This document shows positions 51,275-60,078 of a DNA stretch of 64,000 nucleotides, in pieces. The translations under genes and the position numbers were made by a program. The notes beneath the pieces were generated by a model. The model saw only the letters and a program-made list of their open reading frames with translations. It was not told the DNA's origin and did not search any database. The stretch lies in assembly GCA_037200885.1 (NCBI GenBank), contig JBBCIN010000001.1, positions 1,922,001 to 1,986,000 on the forward strand, read 5' to 3'. Every line of letters starts with the position of its first letter. Position 1 is the stretch's first letter. Source of the stretch: PMG-095 sp037200885 (GTDB lineage: Bacteria > Myxococcota_A > Polyangia > Polyangiales > Polyangiaceae).

Positions 51275-53422
51275 TCAGGGCAGCTCTGGGCTGACTCGGA
51301 CGTGCAAGATGCGATCGCCCGCCGCAACTTTATCCCAGCCCTCGCCGGCGCTGCCCAGCCAGGCGTACTGGCCGTCCAAATGCGGGTAGCGGCCAAGGGT
51401 CACGAACAGCTGGCTCGAACCGGTATCGCGGCCCGAGAGTGCAACCCCGACCGCGCCGCTCAGAAACGGGATTGGTGACGTTTCGCAGCGCAACGGCGGT
51501 TGGTCGTCCCCGCCGTAACCGTCGCCCCCCGGGTCGCCGAATTGCGCGACGAAACCTGGCACGACGCGGTGCACGGGGATGCCGTCGTAGAATCCGCTTT
51601 GAGCCAGACCGACTACGCGGGCGACCGCGATCGGCGCAAACGTGGGGTCGAGCTGGATCGTCAATGGCCCGGCGTCGGTTTCGAGACTGAGCAAGCTGCG
51701 ACCGACACTCGGTACGGGCATTGCAGCACCCGCGACCGGTTTGAACTCGTCGCAACGACGCGCTTGCTCGCCGAGCAGGCGCAAGGCCTTCTGCGCGTGC
51801 TCTCGCAGTGTCGGGTTGTCACTGCTGCACGCGGCGTTGGCGCCCTCTTTGAGGCTCAAGATCTGGAGCGCGCCGATCGCGTCGAGCAAGAGGCTTTGGA
51901 CTTCGATGTTGTGCCGAGTCGCGGCGGCGGCGTAGGCGAGCGTGAGCGCTTGGATTACGCTGGGATCCGGCTTCGGCGCAGCGTGCGCGTCGCCGCTTTC
52001 GTCGACGGTGCGTGCGGCGCGCTCGGGGTAACTCGCCAGCAACTGCGCGGCGCTCGCGACGACGCCAAGAGCTTTTGCGCCGAGCGCGTCCGCCAGAACG
52101 GCGTAAGCCTCGGACAGCTCGGGATGCTCGGCCAGGCGATCGAGCGCCGCTTCTCGCAGCACCGCGTCGTCCGCGTGTGCGCGCAGCAAATAGGCCTTTT
52201 TTCTGGCTCCCCACAGCTTTTCACGGCTCAGTACGCGCAGCGTCGCGAGCTCGCGCGGGGTGCTTTCTGGCGTCGGATCGCAGGCCACCAAGCGCGCGCT
52301 CTGATAGTTGTTGCCCGCGAGCAGTGCGGCAGCGGTGCAGCGCAGGTGAACCTTGCGACGCTTGAGCGTGACCGAATCGGTCTCGGCGATGGCGAGCTCG
52401 GCGAGCGCTTGCAGCATGCGGCCAGAGCCGAGCCGCGGTGGCGAGAGCGCATCGAGCAAGGCCGCGATCGGCCCATAGTTCTCGCCGACCAGGGCTTTGT
52501 CGTCTGGCAAAGTTTCGAGCCAGCCCGCGAACGCCGCCCAGAGCGGTTTTTGCCCGGCCGCGCCCTGCGCGGCGAGCTCGCGCAGCGCCTCCGCACGTAG
52601 ACCGGGTTCGAGCTCGCGCTGTGCAGCGAGCCTGCCGAGCGCCACTCCGCCGGCCTCACCCGTTCGACCCAGTACGCGCACCGCGAGCTCGAGATTCGAT
52701 CCGTGCGCTGCGATCATGCGCAACGCGAGGGTGCGCGTGCGTTCGGCGCTGGAGGCATTCAGCGTCGCCAGCCGGGTCAGCGGAAAAAGCGCATTTTGCA
52801 GCGGATCTTGCGCGCGATCGGCGGCGTCGAGCAGCGCCACGAGCGTCACGTCGTCGAGCTTGCCGGTCTGCGTAGCGAACCGTCCGAGCGCGAGGGCCGC
52901 AGCCTCCGCGCGCGTCTTTGGCCCGTGCAGCCAGGCCCGCAGCGTGCTCTCGGCTTCCGCGCCGGCGCAGCGCCCGAGCGCATCGGCGATGGCGTCGCCG
53001 GGGCCCGCGAGCGGCGCACTGGATCCGTCAGCGGTCAAGGCGGCGGCGCGCGCCACCAACGCGCGCACGGTCTTCGGCTCGCGGCCGCGGCAAGCGTAGC
53101 CCAGGCCATACGCGGCCCAGGTGTTCACTTCTGGATCTTCGTCCGAGAGCGCGAGCAGCAATAGCTCCGCGGAGCGCGCATCGGCAATGCGAGCCAGTGC
53201 CCGCGCAGCGTCGCGGCGCACTTGGACGTCGCGACTGGACAGCGTTTCGGCGCTGATCGCAGCCGAGTCTCGGCGTTGCTCAGCGGCCAAGAGCAGCCCG
53301 CGATCGCCGCTGACGACACCGAGCGAGTGCGCGGGCGGAGCCACGTGCGCGTGCGGGTCGGGACGATTGTCGTGGCAGGCCGTGAGCAGCACGAGCCAGC
53401 CGAGATGCTTGGCCCAGCCCAT
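51275..53422 (-). CDS. Lipoprotein: HEAT repeats fused to cyclophilin PPIase
   Basis: 715 residues from ATG 53422. Lipobox LVLLTAC near residues 9-15. The first 540 residues are helical HEAT-like repeats (RRDAARALARIADARSAELL, LREAALDRLAEHPELSEAYA). The last 160 are a cyclophilin-type peptidyl-prolyl isomerase: SGFYDGIPVHRVVPGFVAQF, GDTGSSQLF-type stretch SSQLFVTLGRYPHLDGQYAW. Probably an envelope-anchored folding helper with a protein-binding solenoid. Its start touches the stop of the YdcF-like gene (TGATG). Confidence 0.85.
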   Translation of the reverse strand: MGWAKHLGWLVLLTACHDNRPDPHAHVAPPAHSLGVVSGDRGLLLAAEQRRDSAAISAETLSSRDVQVRRDAARALARIADARSAELLLLALSDEDPEVNTWAAYGLGYACRGREPKTVRALVARAAALTADGSSAPLAGPGDAIADALGRCAGAEAESTLRAWLHGPKTRAEAAALALGRFATQTGKLDDVTLVALLDAADRAQDPLQNALFPLTRLATLNASSAERTRTLALRMIAAHGSNLELAVRVLGRTGEAGGVALGRLAAQRELEPGLRAEALRELAAQGAAGQKPLWAAFAGWLETLPDDKALVGENYGPIAALLDALSPPRLGSGRMLQALAELAIAETDSVTLKRRKVHLRCTAAALLAGNNYQSARLVACDPTPESTPRELATLRVLSREKLWGARKKAYLLRAHADDAVLREAALDRLAEHPELSEAYAVLADALGAKALGVVASAAQLLASYPERAARTVDESGDAHAAPKPDPSVIQALTLAYAAAATRHNIEVQSLLLDAIGALQILSLKEGANAACSSDNPTLREHAQKALRLLGEQARRCDEFKPVAGAAMPVPSVGRSLLSLETDAGPLTIQLDPTFAPIAVARVVGLAQSGFYDGIPVHRVVPGFVAQFGDPGGDGYGGDDQPPLRCETSPIPFLSGAVGVALSGRDTGSSQLFVTLGRYPHLDGQYAWLGSAGEGWDKVAAGDRILHVRVSPELP

Positions 53423-53904
53423 CACACTCTCGAAAAGCCTCGTGTCAGCAGTGAGTCGAGGGCCACGCACACGCGCTCGCGGGCGGAGCGCACTAGGTCC
53501 GCGCCGACCGAGATGGGCGGAGACAGCGCAGGTAGCGGTTCTGCCTGGAAGCCCGCGCCTTCGAAACAGCGCAATGCGCGCGGCATGTGCCAATCACAGG
53601 TCACGAGCCAGATGCGCCGCTGCCCGCGCGGCAAGAGCAGCGCCGCCGCATAGTGCGCGTTCTGAAGCGTGGAGTGTGAATTCGACTCGCGTTCCAACGC
53701 CGCCTCGGGGACGCCGTGCTCGATCAAAAATGCGCACAGCGCGTCGGTCTCGCGCACGCCATTCCAGGCTTTGCCGCCGCAGGCCAGGATGTGGCGTGTC
53801 AGTCCGGAATGCAGTGCGCGGGCGGCGTGCAGTGCTCGCCTCCGCGCCGGCGGCGAGAGCGTGGATGGCCCGACGACGCGGCAGCCCAGCAAGACCAGCG
53901 ACAT
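53422..53904 (-). CDS. YdcF/DUF218-family protein
   Basis: 160 residues from ATG 53904. Conserved VLLGCRV, CGGKAWNGVRETDA, ERESNSHSTLQNAHYAA, VTCDWHMPRALRCFEGAGF: the DUF218/YdcF pattern, Rossmann-like and linked to cell-envelope (for example vancomycin resistance SanA) proteins. It lacks a long signal anchor at this start; an upstream frame is open but unsupported. First gene of the minus operon. Confidence 0.75.
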   Translation of the reverse strand: MSLVLLGCRVVGPSTLSPPARRRALHAARALHSGLTRHILACGGKAWNGVRETDALCAFLIEHGVPEAALERESNSHSTLQNAHYAAALLLPRGQRRIWLVTCDWHMPRALRCFEGAGFQAEPLPALSPPISVGADLVRSARERVCVALDSLLTRGFSRV

Positions 53905-54014
53905 CGGCTCCACGGCCCCGCACCATAGCTCGAACCGCGGAGAGGGGCCTAACTCAGTTAGACACGGGTTTATCGGCAACGAGTGCGTGAATTTCGCGTG
54001 CTCGGGCTTGCGCT

Positions 54015-54034
54015 GCTGGACCGCGATCGCCCCC
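54015..54034 (+). repeat. GCTGGnnCGCGATCGCCCC motif, copy 3
   Basis: GCTGGACCGCGATCGCCCCC in the 205-base divergent gap between the YdcF-like and S41 protease genes. Same family as copies at 1668, 20533 and 61343. No clear promoter elements were read in this gap. Confidence 0.5.
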
Positions 54035-54109
54035 AAAATCCATCCGGATTTCCCGATTCGGTTTTCGCCCGCAAACGCTCGCCGCGGTTGACGCCTTGCG
54101 CAGGCGGAG

Positions 54110-56146
54110 GTGCTCCAGCATGCTCTGCTCACGTTGGCGACCCGCGCAAGGCCCGCTTTTCCTCGCTTGGCGCCGCGTGTCGCCTTCGCCGCGCTGTGCG
54201 CGTGCCTGGCAGGCTCGGCCTGTCGCGAAGTCGGCTCGCAGCCTCAGCGCGCGGCGACTCGCGCGCCGCCCAGCGAGGCCGTCAAGGATCCAACCGCGCC
54301 GGCCGCTCAGAGCGAGGAAAAGTTGGAGAGCGAGCGGCCGCTGATGGTGCCGAACGGTGAGCCACCGCGGCTGAGCTGTGCACAGGCGCGCGCGATCGTG
54401 GCCGAGGTACGGCGTCGCCTGCCGGCTGAGCCGCCACGTGTGGCCGCCCCCGTGTTTGCCGATCTATGGACCGATTGGTTCGACCCGCATGGGCTGTGGT
54501 CCGCCGCGCCCGACGCGCCCTTGGCGGATGCCGTGCGCGCGCGGGCCAGCGCACTCTTGAGCGAGCTCGAAAGCGGCGGGGTGGCCGCGCCGTGCTCGGT
54601 TGCGCTGTCGCTCGGCGCGGATTCCAAGCGTTGGGTCGATGGCTTGCGCGCCGTGTTCGAACAAGCGCGCGCGGAAGCGCCGCCGGCGCATTTTCGGCGC
54701 GCCCTCGCGGCCATCAACGAACCCGCTTTCGAGGACGACATCGTGTCGCACCCGGCTCGGCAATTGGCGGCGGATCTCGGACTGCGTATCGGCCAGTTCT
54801 TGAACGTCGCGCCCGAGCTCGCGGACGGCCCCGCCAGCAACGCGCTGTCTCGCTTCTTTCCGGATCTGAGCGTCGAGGCCTGGTCCGAGGTGGCGCTGGC
54901 CGCCGCCGTACGCGCTTACGTGCCGGCCATCGATCCGCATGGCGAATGGGCGCCGTTGGAAGAGGAATGGGCGCTCTTTGCCGGCGATCCGTTGGACGGC
55001 GAGCAGCCGAGCCTGTGGGGCAACATGCTGCGCACGCCGCTCGGTGTGCGCATCGTCGCCGGCCCGCGCGCGCCGCTCGAGATCGATGATCTGGTGCTAT
55101 CGGTCGACGGCACCGAGACCGCCGGCCTGAGCGTGGAGCAAGTGGAGCAACTGGCGCGTGTCGAGCCGCCGCGCGGGCAGAGCGCGCGCACGGTGCGTGT
55201 TCTCCGCGGCCCGAGCAGGACCGCGCTCGAGTTACTCGTGGCCTTCCCGCAAGGCGACGAGGAGCTGGAAAATGCATTGCCCGCGACCGGCATTCGCTAC
55301 GGCGAGGGCTGGGTCGACGTGATCACGATCAACGAGGTCGGCGATCGCTTGGGTGATGATTTGGCGGACCGCCTAGCGCTCGCGCGTCAAGACGACGATC
55401 CGCCGCTGGGCGTCGTGCTCGATTTACGTGGCAACGGCGGCGGCTCGACCGATGGTGCTGCGGCCGCGATTGGCCTCTTTCTTCCTGGTGTGCCTGGCTT
55501 TCCGCTGATCCATCGCGGGCTAGTCAGCGAGATCTTGCGCGCCAGTCAGCCCGATCCCGATGCGGTGTGGAAGGGCCCGGTCGCGGTGCTCGTCGACGGC
55601 TATACGGCAAGCGCGGCCGAGATGATCGCCGGCGCGATTGACAGCTACGGCCGCGGTCCGCTCTTGGGCGCCCACACCTTCGGCAAGGGCTGCGTCCAAG
55701 AGTACTTCGACGATCATTCGGGCGGGGGAGTGCTGCGCTTGACCACGCTGCTGGTCGCCCTGCCGGACGGTACCGCTTTGCAACAGGTGGGCCTCGAGCC
55801 CGAGTGGTCGCTCGGCCTGCCGGCGGTCGACGAGCACGAAGCCGATCTGGAAGGGTCGCCCAAGGGCGCTTCCGGTCCGGACATTCGAAATCGGGCTGCG
55901 ATGGGCACTGTCCCCTGGCCCTCCGCGCGCGGACGGGTCGGTCCATGCGAAGATCCGGTGGTTTGCCGGGCCTTGGCCCGGCTCGGCGCCGGTACAGGCG
56001 TCCCAGTGCGCCACGGACGGGCAGGAATTCCGGTTCCTTCGCATACCCGCCGCACGCCCCGAGCGCTGCCTGTGCTAGGAGATGCGGAACATTCGGCCCA
56101 TGGTTTCACGCAGTCCCGCGAAGGGCGGGGCACGAGCCCCAGATGA
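54110..56146 (+). CDS. S41 family C-terminal-processing peptidase
   Basis: About 678 residues, GTG start uncertain. Lipobox-like GSAC near residue 38 after a hydrophobic run. A long N-terminal helical region precedes a PDZ-like part (LGVRIVAGPRAPLEIDDLVL, SVDGTETAGLS). The catalytic core has VDGYTASAAEMIAGAIDSYG with Ser in SAAE and the Lys in FGKGCVQEYF, the Ser-Lys dyad of S41 peptidases, and LRGNGGGSTDGA. The final 60 residues look unconserved and overlap pcnB by 65 bases, so the true end may be earlier. Confidence 0.85.
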   Translation: MLQHALLTLATRARPAFPRLAPRVAFAALCACLAGSACREVGSQPQRAATRAPPSEAVKDPTAPAAQSEEKLESERPLMVPNGEPPRLSCAQARAIVAEVRRRLPAEPPRVAAPVFADLWTDWFDPHGLWSAAPDAPLADAVRARASALLSELESGGVAAPCSVALSLGADSKRWVDGLRAVFEQARAEAPPAHFRRALAAINEPAFEDDIVSHPARQLAADLGLRIGQFLNVAPELADGPASNALSRFFPDLSVEAWSEVALAAAVRAYVPAIDPHGEWAPLEEEWALFAGDPLDGEQPSLWGNMLRTPLGVRIVAGPRAPLEIDDLVLSVDGTETAGLSVEQVEQLARVEPPRGQSARTVRVLRGPSRTALELLVAFPQGDEELENALPATGIRYGEGWVDVITINEVGDRLGDDLADRLALARQDDDPPLGVVLDLRGNGGGSTDGAAAAIGLFLPGVPGFPLIHRGLVSEILRASQPDPDAVWKGPVAVLVDGYTASAAEMIAGAIDSYGRGPLLGAHTFGKGCVQEYFDDHSGGGVLRLTTLLVALPDGTALQQVGLEPEWSLGLPAVDEHEADLEGSPKGASGPDIRNRAAMGTVPWPSARGRVGPCEDPVVCRALARLGAGTGVPVRHGRAGIPVPSHTRRTPRALPVLGDAEHSAHGFTQSREGRGTSPR

Positions 56147-57479
56147 GCCGGTAAGTCCGGAGCCCCGCCACGCCTCGCGCGGTGGGCACTCGAGCGACCG
56201 CAATTCGGGCGACTCGGAGCCCGAGCACGACCCGCCCTTGCCCCGCTTCGGCCGAGACGGCGCGCCCGAGCCCGAGCAGTACGCGGTGGAATTCGAGGAA
56301 GGGCGCATCGATCCCGACGCAGCCAAGGTCGTGAAGCGGCTGACGCGCGCCGGCTATGAGGCGTACCTGGTCGGCGGCGCCGTGCGCGACTTGTTGATCG
56401 GCCGTTCCCCCAAGGACTTCGACGTGGCCACCAGCGCGCGTCCGGACGACGTGCGCCGGCTGTTTCGCAATTCGCGCATCATCGGCCGGCGCTTCCGGCT
56501 GGTGCACGTGCTGTTCGGCGGCGGCAAGGTGATCGAGACCGCGACCTTTCGTCGTCCGCCCGAACAAGAGAGTCAGCGCGAGAACGAAGATCTGCTGATT
56601 CGCAACGACAACGTGTTCGGCGACGCGCATCAAGACGCCTATCGCCGAGACTTCACCATCAACGGCCTGTTCTACGATCTGGATCACAACCTGGTGCTCG
56701 ATTGGGTGGGCGGCATGGCCGACATCGAGCGCCGCGCGGTGCACACCATCGGCGTGCCGGTCGTGCGCTTTCAGGAAGATCCGGTGCGCATCTTGCGGGC
56801 GATCAAGTTCGCCGCCCAACTCGATCTGGGCATCACCCCGGAGGTTTACGACGCGATCGTGCAGTGCCGCGGCGCCCTGCGCAAAGCGGCGCGCCCGCGC
56901 TTGTTCGAGGAAGTTTTACGGCTTTTGCGCAGCGGCGCGGCGCGGCGCGCGTTTTGGCTGGCCTGGGAAACCGGTGTGCTCGATGTGCTCTTGCCCGAGC
57001 TCTCGACGTATCTGGCGGACCTGCCGGAAGACGACAACAGCGTTTGGCGCATCCTGCAAGAGGTCGACCGCACCACGCAGGAGCGCAAATCGCCGCTCGA
57101 CGACACGGTGCTCTGGGCCATGCTCCTGCTCGAGCCGATGCGCGAAGCCTGCGCGGGCGAGAAGGATCGCGTGGAAGCCGCCTACGCTTTCCTCGAGCCG
57201 ATCGTCGATCGCCTGAACGTGCCGCGTCGGATCGCGGACGCGGTGCGGCGGATCGTGGCTTTGATGCCGCGCGTGGAAGCCGGCCGCACGGGTCGCTTCG
57301 CGCGCACGACGCTCTATCCTGCGCTCCGCGACGTGGTCGAGCTGCGCGCAGCCGCGCTCGGTGAGCGTGAGCCGATCGAGGGCAGTGAGCTCAGCGCCGC
57401 GGGCACCAGCGCGGCTGCCGAAAAGCCCGCGCGCAAACGCCGTCGCCGCCGCAAGCCGCGCGTCGAAGAAGCGGGCTGA
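56082..57479 (+). CDS. pcnB: Poly(A) polymerase / tRNA nucleotidyltransferase family
   Basis: 465 residues. Adds nucleotides to RNA 3' ends. The class II nucleotidyltransferase core GGAVRDLLIGRSPKDFDVAT holds the metal-binding DFD; RRDFTINGLFYDL and EDPVRILRAIKFAAQLD are PcnB-typical. A low-complexity N-terminal tail and a basic Arg/Lys tail (KRRRRRKPRVEEAG), common in poly(A) polymerases, bracket it. Its start overlaps the upstream protease frame. Confidence 0.9.
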   Translation: MRNIRPMVSRSPAKGGARAPDEPVSPEPRHASRGGHSSDRNSGDSEPEHDPPLPRFGRDGAPEPEQYAVEFEEGRIDPDAAKVVKRLTRAGYEAYLVGGAVRDLLIGRSPKDFDVATSARPDDVRRLFRNSRIIGRRFRLVHVLFGGGKVIETATFRRPPEQESQRENEDLLIRNDNVFGDAHQDAYRRDFTINGLFYDLDHNLVLDWVGGMADIERRAVHTIGVPVVRFQEDPVRILRAIKFAAQLDLGITPEVYDAIVQCRGALRKAARPRLFEEVLRLLRSGAARRAFWLAWETGVLDVLLPELSTYLADLPEDDNSVWRILQEVDRTTQERKSPLDDTVLWAMLLLEPMREACAGEKDRVEAAYAFLEPIVDRLNVPRRIADAVRRIVALMPRVEAGRTGRFARTTLYPALRDVVELRAAALGEREPIEGSELSAAGTSAAAEKPARKRRRRRKPRVEEAG

Positions 57480-57591
57480 CTCCCCGCGGTTGGCTTGGGG
57501 ACCGGCGTAGCCCGCGCCTCGGTGCTTTTGCGCGGCGCCTCACGTGCCTCGCGTTTTCAATGGCTCGGCAATCCGCGGGACAGCAGGCGGG

Positions 57592-58110
57592 TCAACCGTC
57601 GATGGGATCGCTCGGGCCGGACAAGATGCGCTGGTAGAAGCTGAGATCGATCCACTCGCCGAATTTGTAGCCACAATGTCGAATCGTGCCGCAAGGCTCG
57701 AAGCCGCATTTGAGGTGCGTGTTGATGCTCGCTTGGTTTTCGCTCGCGATGCCACCGATCAGGTTGTGATAGCCCTGCCCCTCGGCGTAGCTGATCAGTT
57801 GCTCGAGCATGCTCTTACCGAGCCCCTGGCCGCGAGAAGACCGCTCCACGTACAGCGCGTGCTCGACCGTGTACTTGTAGGCCGGCCAAGCGCGGAAGGT
57901 CCCATAGCTGCCGAAGGCCAGAAGCCGGTCGCGCTCATCCACGAAGCCAATGACCGGAAAGTTTCCGGCCTCTTTGGCGTCGAACCAAGGCCCCATCATC
58001 GCTAGCGTGCGCGGCCGATAGTCCCAAAGGGCCGTACTGTTGACGATCGCTTCATTGAGGATTTCCAGAATCTGCCCCGCGTAGCTGCGATCGCACAGGA
58101 TCTGTATCAT
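57592..58110 (-). CDS. GNAT N-acetyltransferase, phosphinothricin type
   Basis: 172 residues from ATG 58110 (GAGGAG upstream, better than the ATG at 58128). VEHALYVERSSRGQGLGKSM is the acetyl-CoA pyrophosphate motif, followed by HNLIGGIASENQASINTHLK and CGFEPCGTIRHCGYKFGEWI, closely like Pat/YncA-type acetyltransferases acting on amino acid analogues. Cytoplasmic. Physiological substrate unknown. Confidence 0.88.
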   Translation of the reverse strand: MIQILCDRSYAGQILEILNEAIVNSTALWDYRPRTLAMMGPWFDAKEAGNFPVIGFVDERDRLLAFGSYGTFRAWPAYKYTVEHALYVERSSRGQGLGKSMLEQLISYAEGQGYHNLIGGIASENQASINTHLKCGFEPCGTIRHCGYKFGEWIDLSFYQRILSGPSDPIDG

Positions 58111-58146
58111 TTGCTCCTCTGCTTCCAAGATGATGTGGTAGCCGCC

Positions 58147-58180
58147 AAAAAAAACGGAGCTCGAAATCGAACTCCGTTTT
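58147..58180 (-). terminator. Rho-independent terminator after the FHA gene
   Basis: On the minus strand, AAAACGGAGTTCG / CGAGCTCCGTTTT form a 13-base stem with one G-T-type mismatch and ATTT loop, followed by T's. It ends the FHA gene transcript, 37 bases past its stop. Confidence 0.8.
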
Positions 58181-58216
58181 CAATCGTTCACCGTCCGTGG
58201 GACGGGAGCGCCCGAC

Positions 58217-59284
58217 TCAGTTGCTATTCAGCTCGACGCGCAGCAGCTTGCGGCCGATGAACACGTAGTCGCCGTGGGTGAGGGCGGTATCGGTCTTGAT
58301 GCGCACGTAGGTGCCGTTGCGGCTATCCCAATCGGTGAGCACGAATTTGCCTTCTTTTTCTTCGACCGTGCAGTGTTTGCCGGACAAGAAGACGTCGCTC
58401 GGGAAGTTCAGGTCGCCGTCTTCGCGACCGATCTGCAGCGATGAACCGCGCGCGCACACTGTCATGCCAATCGCGCCGCCTTCCAGGATTTGGTTGAGGC
58501 GGAACGCGCTCGGGTACTTGGGCGACGAGTAGAAGAACGTGCCGTCCGGATCGGCGCCGTCTGAGGCCTTGGGCGTCGGATCGAGCCGAAACAGCTGTTC
58601 GCCGGCCAGGAAGGTATCACCGGGGGAGACTTCGACCGCGCCGCGCACGCGGAAGTACACGCCATTCAGCGAGCCTTCGTCGCGCACGATCAGGCGGTTG
58701 TCGCGGTAGAAGAAATTCGCGTGTTTGGGCGAGATGAACGGGTCGTCCGGGAACTCCAGCTGGCCTTGGCGACCGATCACGTGCTGGTCGGCCTTGAGGT
58801 GATAGCTCAAGCCGTCCATCCCCTCACCGCGGATCAGGATCAGGCGCGCCTTCGCCGCGTCTTGCATGTCGCTGTAAAACGACGGGGACATGTGCAAAAT
58901 CGTGTCCGGTACTGGCGCCCCGCAGCGCCCACAGAACTTGTGCCCGCTTGGCACGGGAGTCATGCACGACTCGCACACGTAGTACCTTGCCTGATCCATC
59001 TGCTCCTCCTGAGACTCTACTCGCGCCGGCGGCTCTGACCCATGGTCGGCCTTTAGCCCGGAGACTCCTCTAATTTCGCCCGAATGGGAACGAGCTTTCT
59101 CGATCAGTTCAGGCAGCGGCTCGTTTACCGGCACCGGCACGATTGAAGGCCGGCTCGGGCTCGGTTGTTCGGCCGAAAAGAGCGACAAGTCATGGCCGCA
59201 CGCTATGCAGCGGGCTTCGCCCATCGGCGAGAAGGTCTCGCACCGACCGCAGACAATGCCAACCTCCAGCCTACCGTAACCCAT
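58217..59284 (-). CDS. Zinc-ribbon protein with two FHA domains
   Basis: 355 residues. Two zinc ribbons: CGRCETFS...CIACG near residues 12-29 and CESCMTPVPSGHKFCGRCG near 104-122. Two FHA domains follow: HVIGRQGQLEFPDDPFISPKHAN with DEGSLNGVYF, and LQIGREDGDLNFPSDVFLSG with DWDSRNGTYV. FHA domains bind phosphothreonine, so this is probably a reader or substrate of Ser/Thr kinases such as that at 21344. A myxobacterial style of signalling protein. No catalytic domain. Confidence 0.85.
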   Translation of the reverse strand: MGYGRLEVGIVCGRCETFSPMGEARCIACGHDLSLFSAEQPSPSRPSIVPVPVNEPLPELIEKARSHSGEIRGVSGLKADHGSEPPARVESQEEQMDQARYYVCESCMTPVPSGHKFCGRCGAPVPDTILHMSPSFYSDMQDAAKARLILIRGEGMDGLSYHLKADQHVIGRQGQLEFPDDPFISPKHANFFYRDNRLIVRDEGSLNGVYFRVRGAVEVSPGDTFLAGEQLFRLDPTPKASDGADPDGTFFYSSPKYPSAFRLNQILEGGAIGMTVCARGSSLQIGREDGDLNFPSDVFLSGKHCTVEEKEGKFVLTDWDSRNGTYVRIKTDTALTHGDYVFIGRKLLRVELNSN

Positions 59285-59373
59285 CGAGCTCGCGTCAAGC
59301 TAGCACTCGCGCTAGCGCAGGCTCAAGGTCTGCCTCGTCGTTGATCCGGCGCGGCGCGCGCGTAGTTCCGCGC

Positions 59374-60009
59374 TCAACGGATCAGCGTCAAGCGATTCGG
59401 CACGTCGAAGAAGCCGTCTTTGCTGACTAAGCGGAAGACGATCGTCTCGGCGCAGGTAGATCGCTCGACCGGACCGAACTCGCGCGAGTCCCAGGGAAAC
59501 TGACGGTTGTCACTGACGAGATAGACTTGCGCCGTTGGTACGTCGACCTCGGCTTCGGCCGGTTTCGCCAGGGTTGGGCTGGGTTCACCGCGCAGATGCG
59601 TTCGGGTGCCGACCACTTCAGTCCGACAACCCTGCTTCGTCTCCTCGCCCGTGCTCGGATCGTGCACCGTGAACGCATCACAGGTGCTCTCGGTCTCGAA
59701 GGCTCGCCCGTTCACCAGTACACCCTCGTCCACTTTGATGTGGTCACCCTGCTCGCCGACGATTCGCGCGATTGCGTAGCGGCCCGCCCCCTTCGGCTCA
59801 GGGCAAAGCACGAGACTACCTTCGGTCGGTGCGGTCCCGCGCCACAAGATCACCCAATCGCCGCCGCGCATGCTGGGGGCGAGCGAGGCCTCGAGGTACG
59901 GGTCGCCGACCGGCACGTGCCACCAGCGGATGACCGTGAGCCGCAAGATGCCGACCATTCCCCCGACGATGATCAAAGTCCAGGCGAGGAAGCGCAGGAA
60001 CTTCGACAT
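59374..60009 (-). CDS. Signal peptidase I-like (S26), dyad Lys not seen
   Basis: 211 residues with an N-terminal membrane anchor (about 8-26). Box B is SLAPSMRGGDWVILW with the nucleophile Ser46, and box E VSDNRQFPWDSREFGPV is present. The catalytic Lys of box D (usually KRVVG-PGD) is absent: here YAIARIVGEQGD, with Ala81 at the Lys position. So the Ser-Lys dyad appears incomplete. It may be inactive, use another residue, or act on special substrates. Confidence 0.75.
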   Translation of the reverse strand: MSKFLRFLAWTLIIVGGMVGILRLTVIRWWHVPVGDPYLEASLAPSMRGGDWVILWRGTAPTEGSLVLCPEPKGAGRYAIARIVGEQGDHIKVDEGVLVNGRAFETESTCDAFTVHDPSTGEETKQGCRTEVVGTRTHLRGEPSPTLAKPAEAEVDVPTAQVYLVSDNRQFPWDSREFGPVERSTCAETIVFRLVSKDGFFDVPNRLTLIR

Positions 60010-60078
60010 AACTCGGCAATCTAGCCGGGTCTCGCGCTTCTGACAAACGACCCGCGGTCGCCGCGGTCGCCGCTTACA

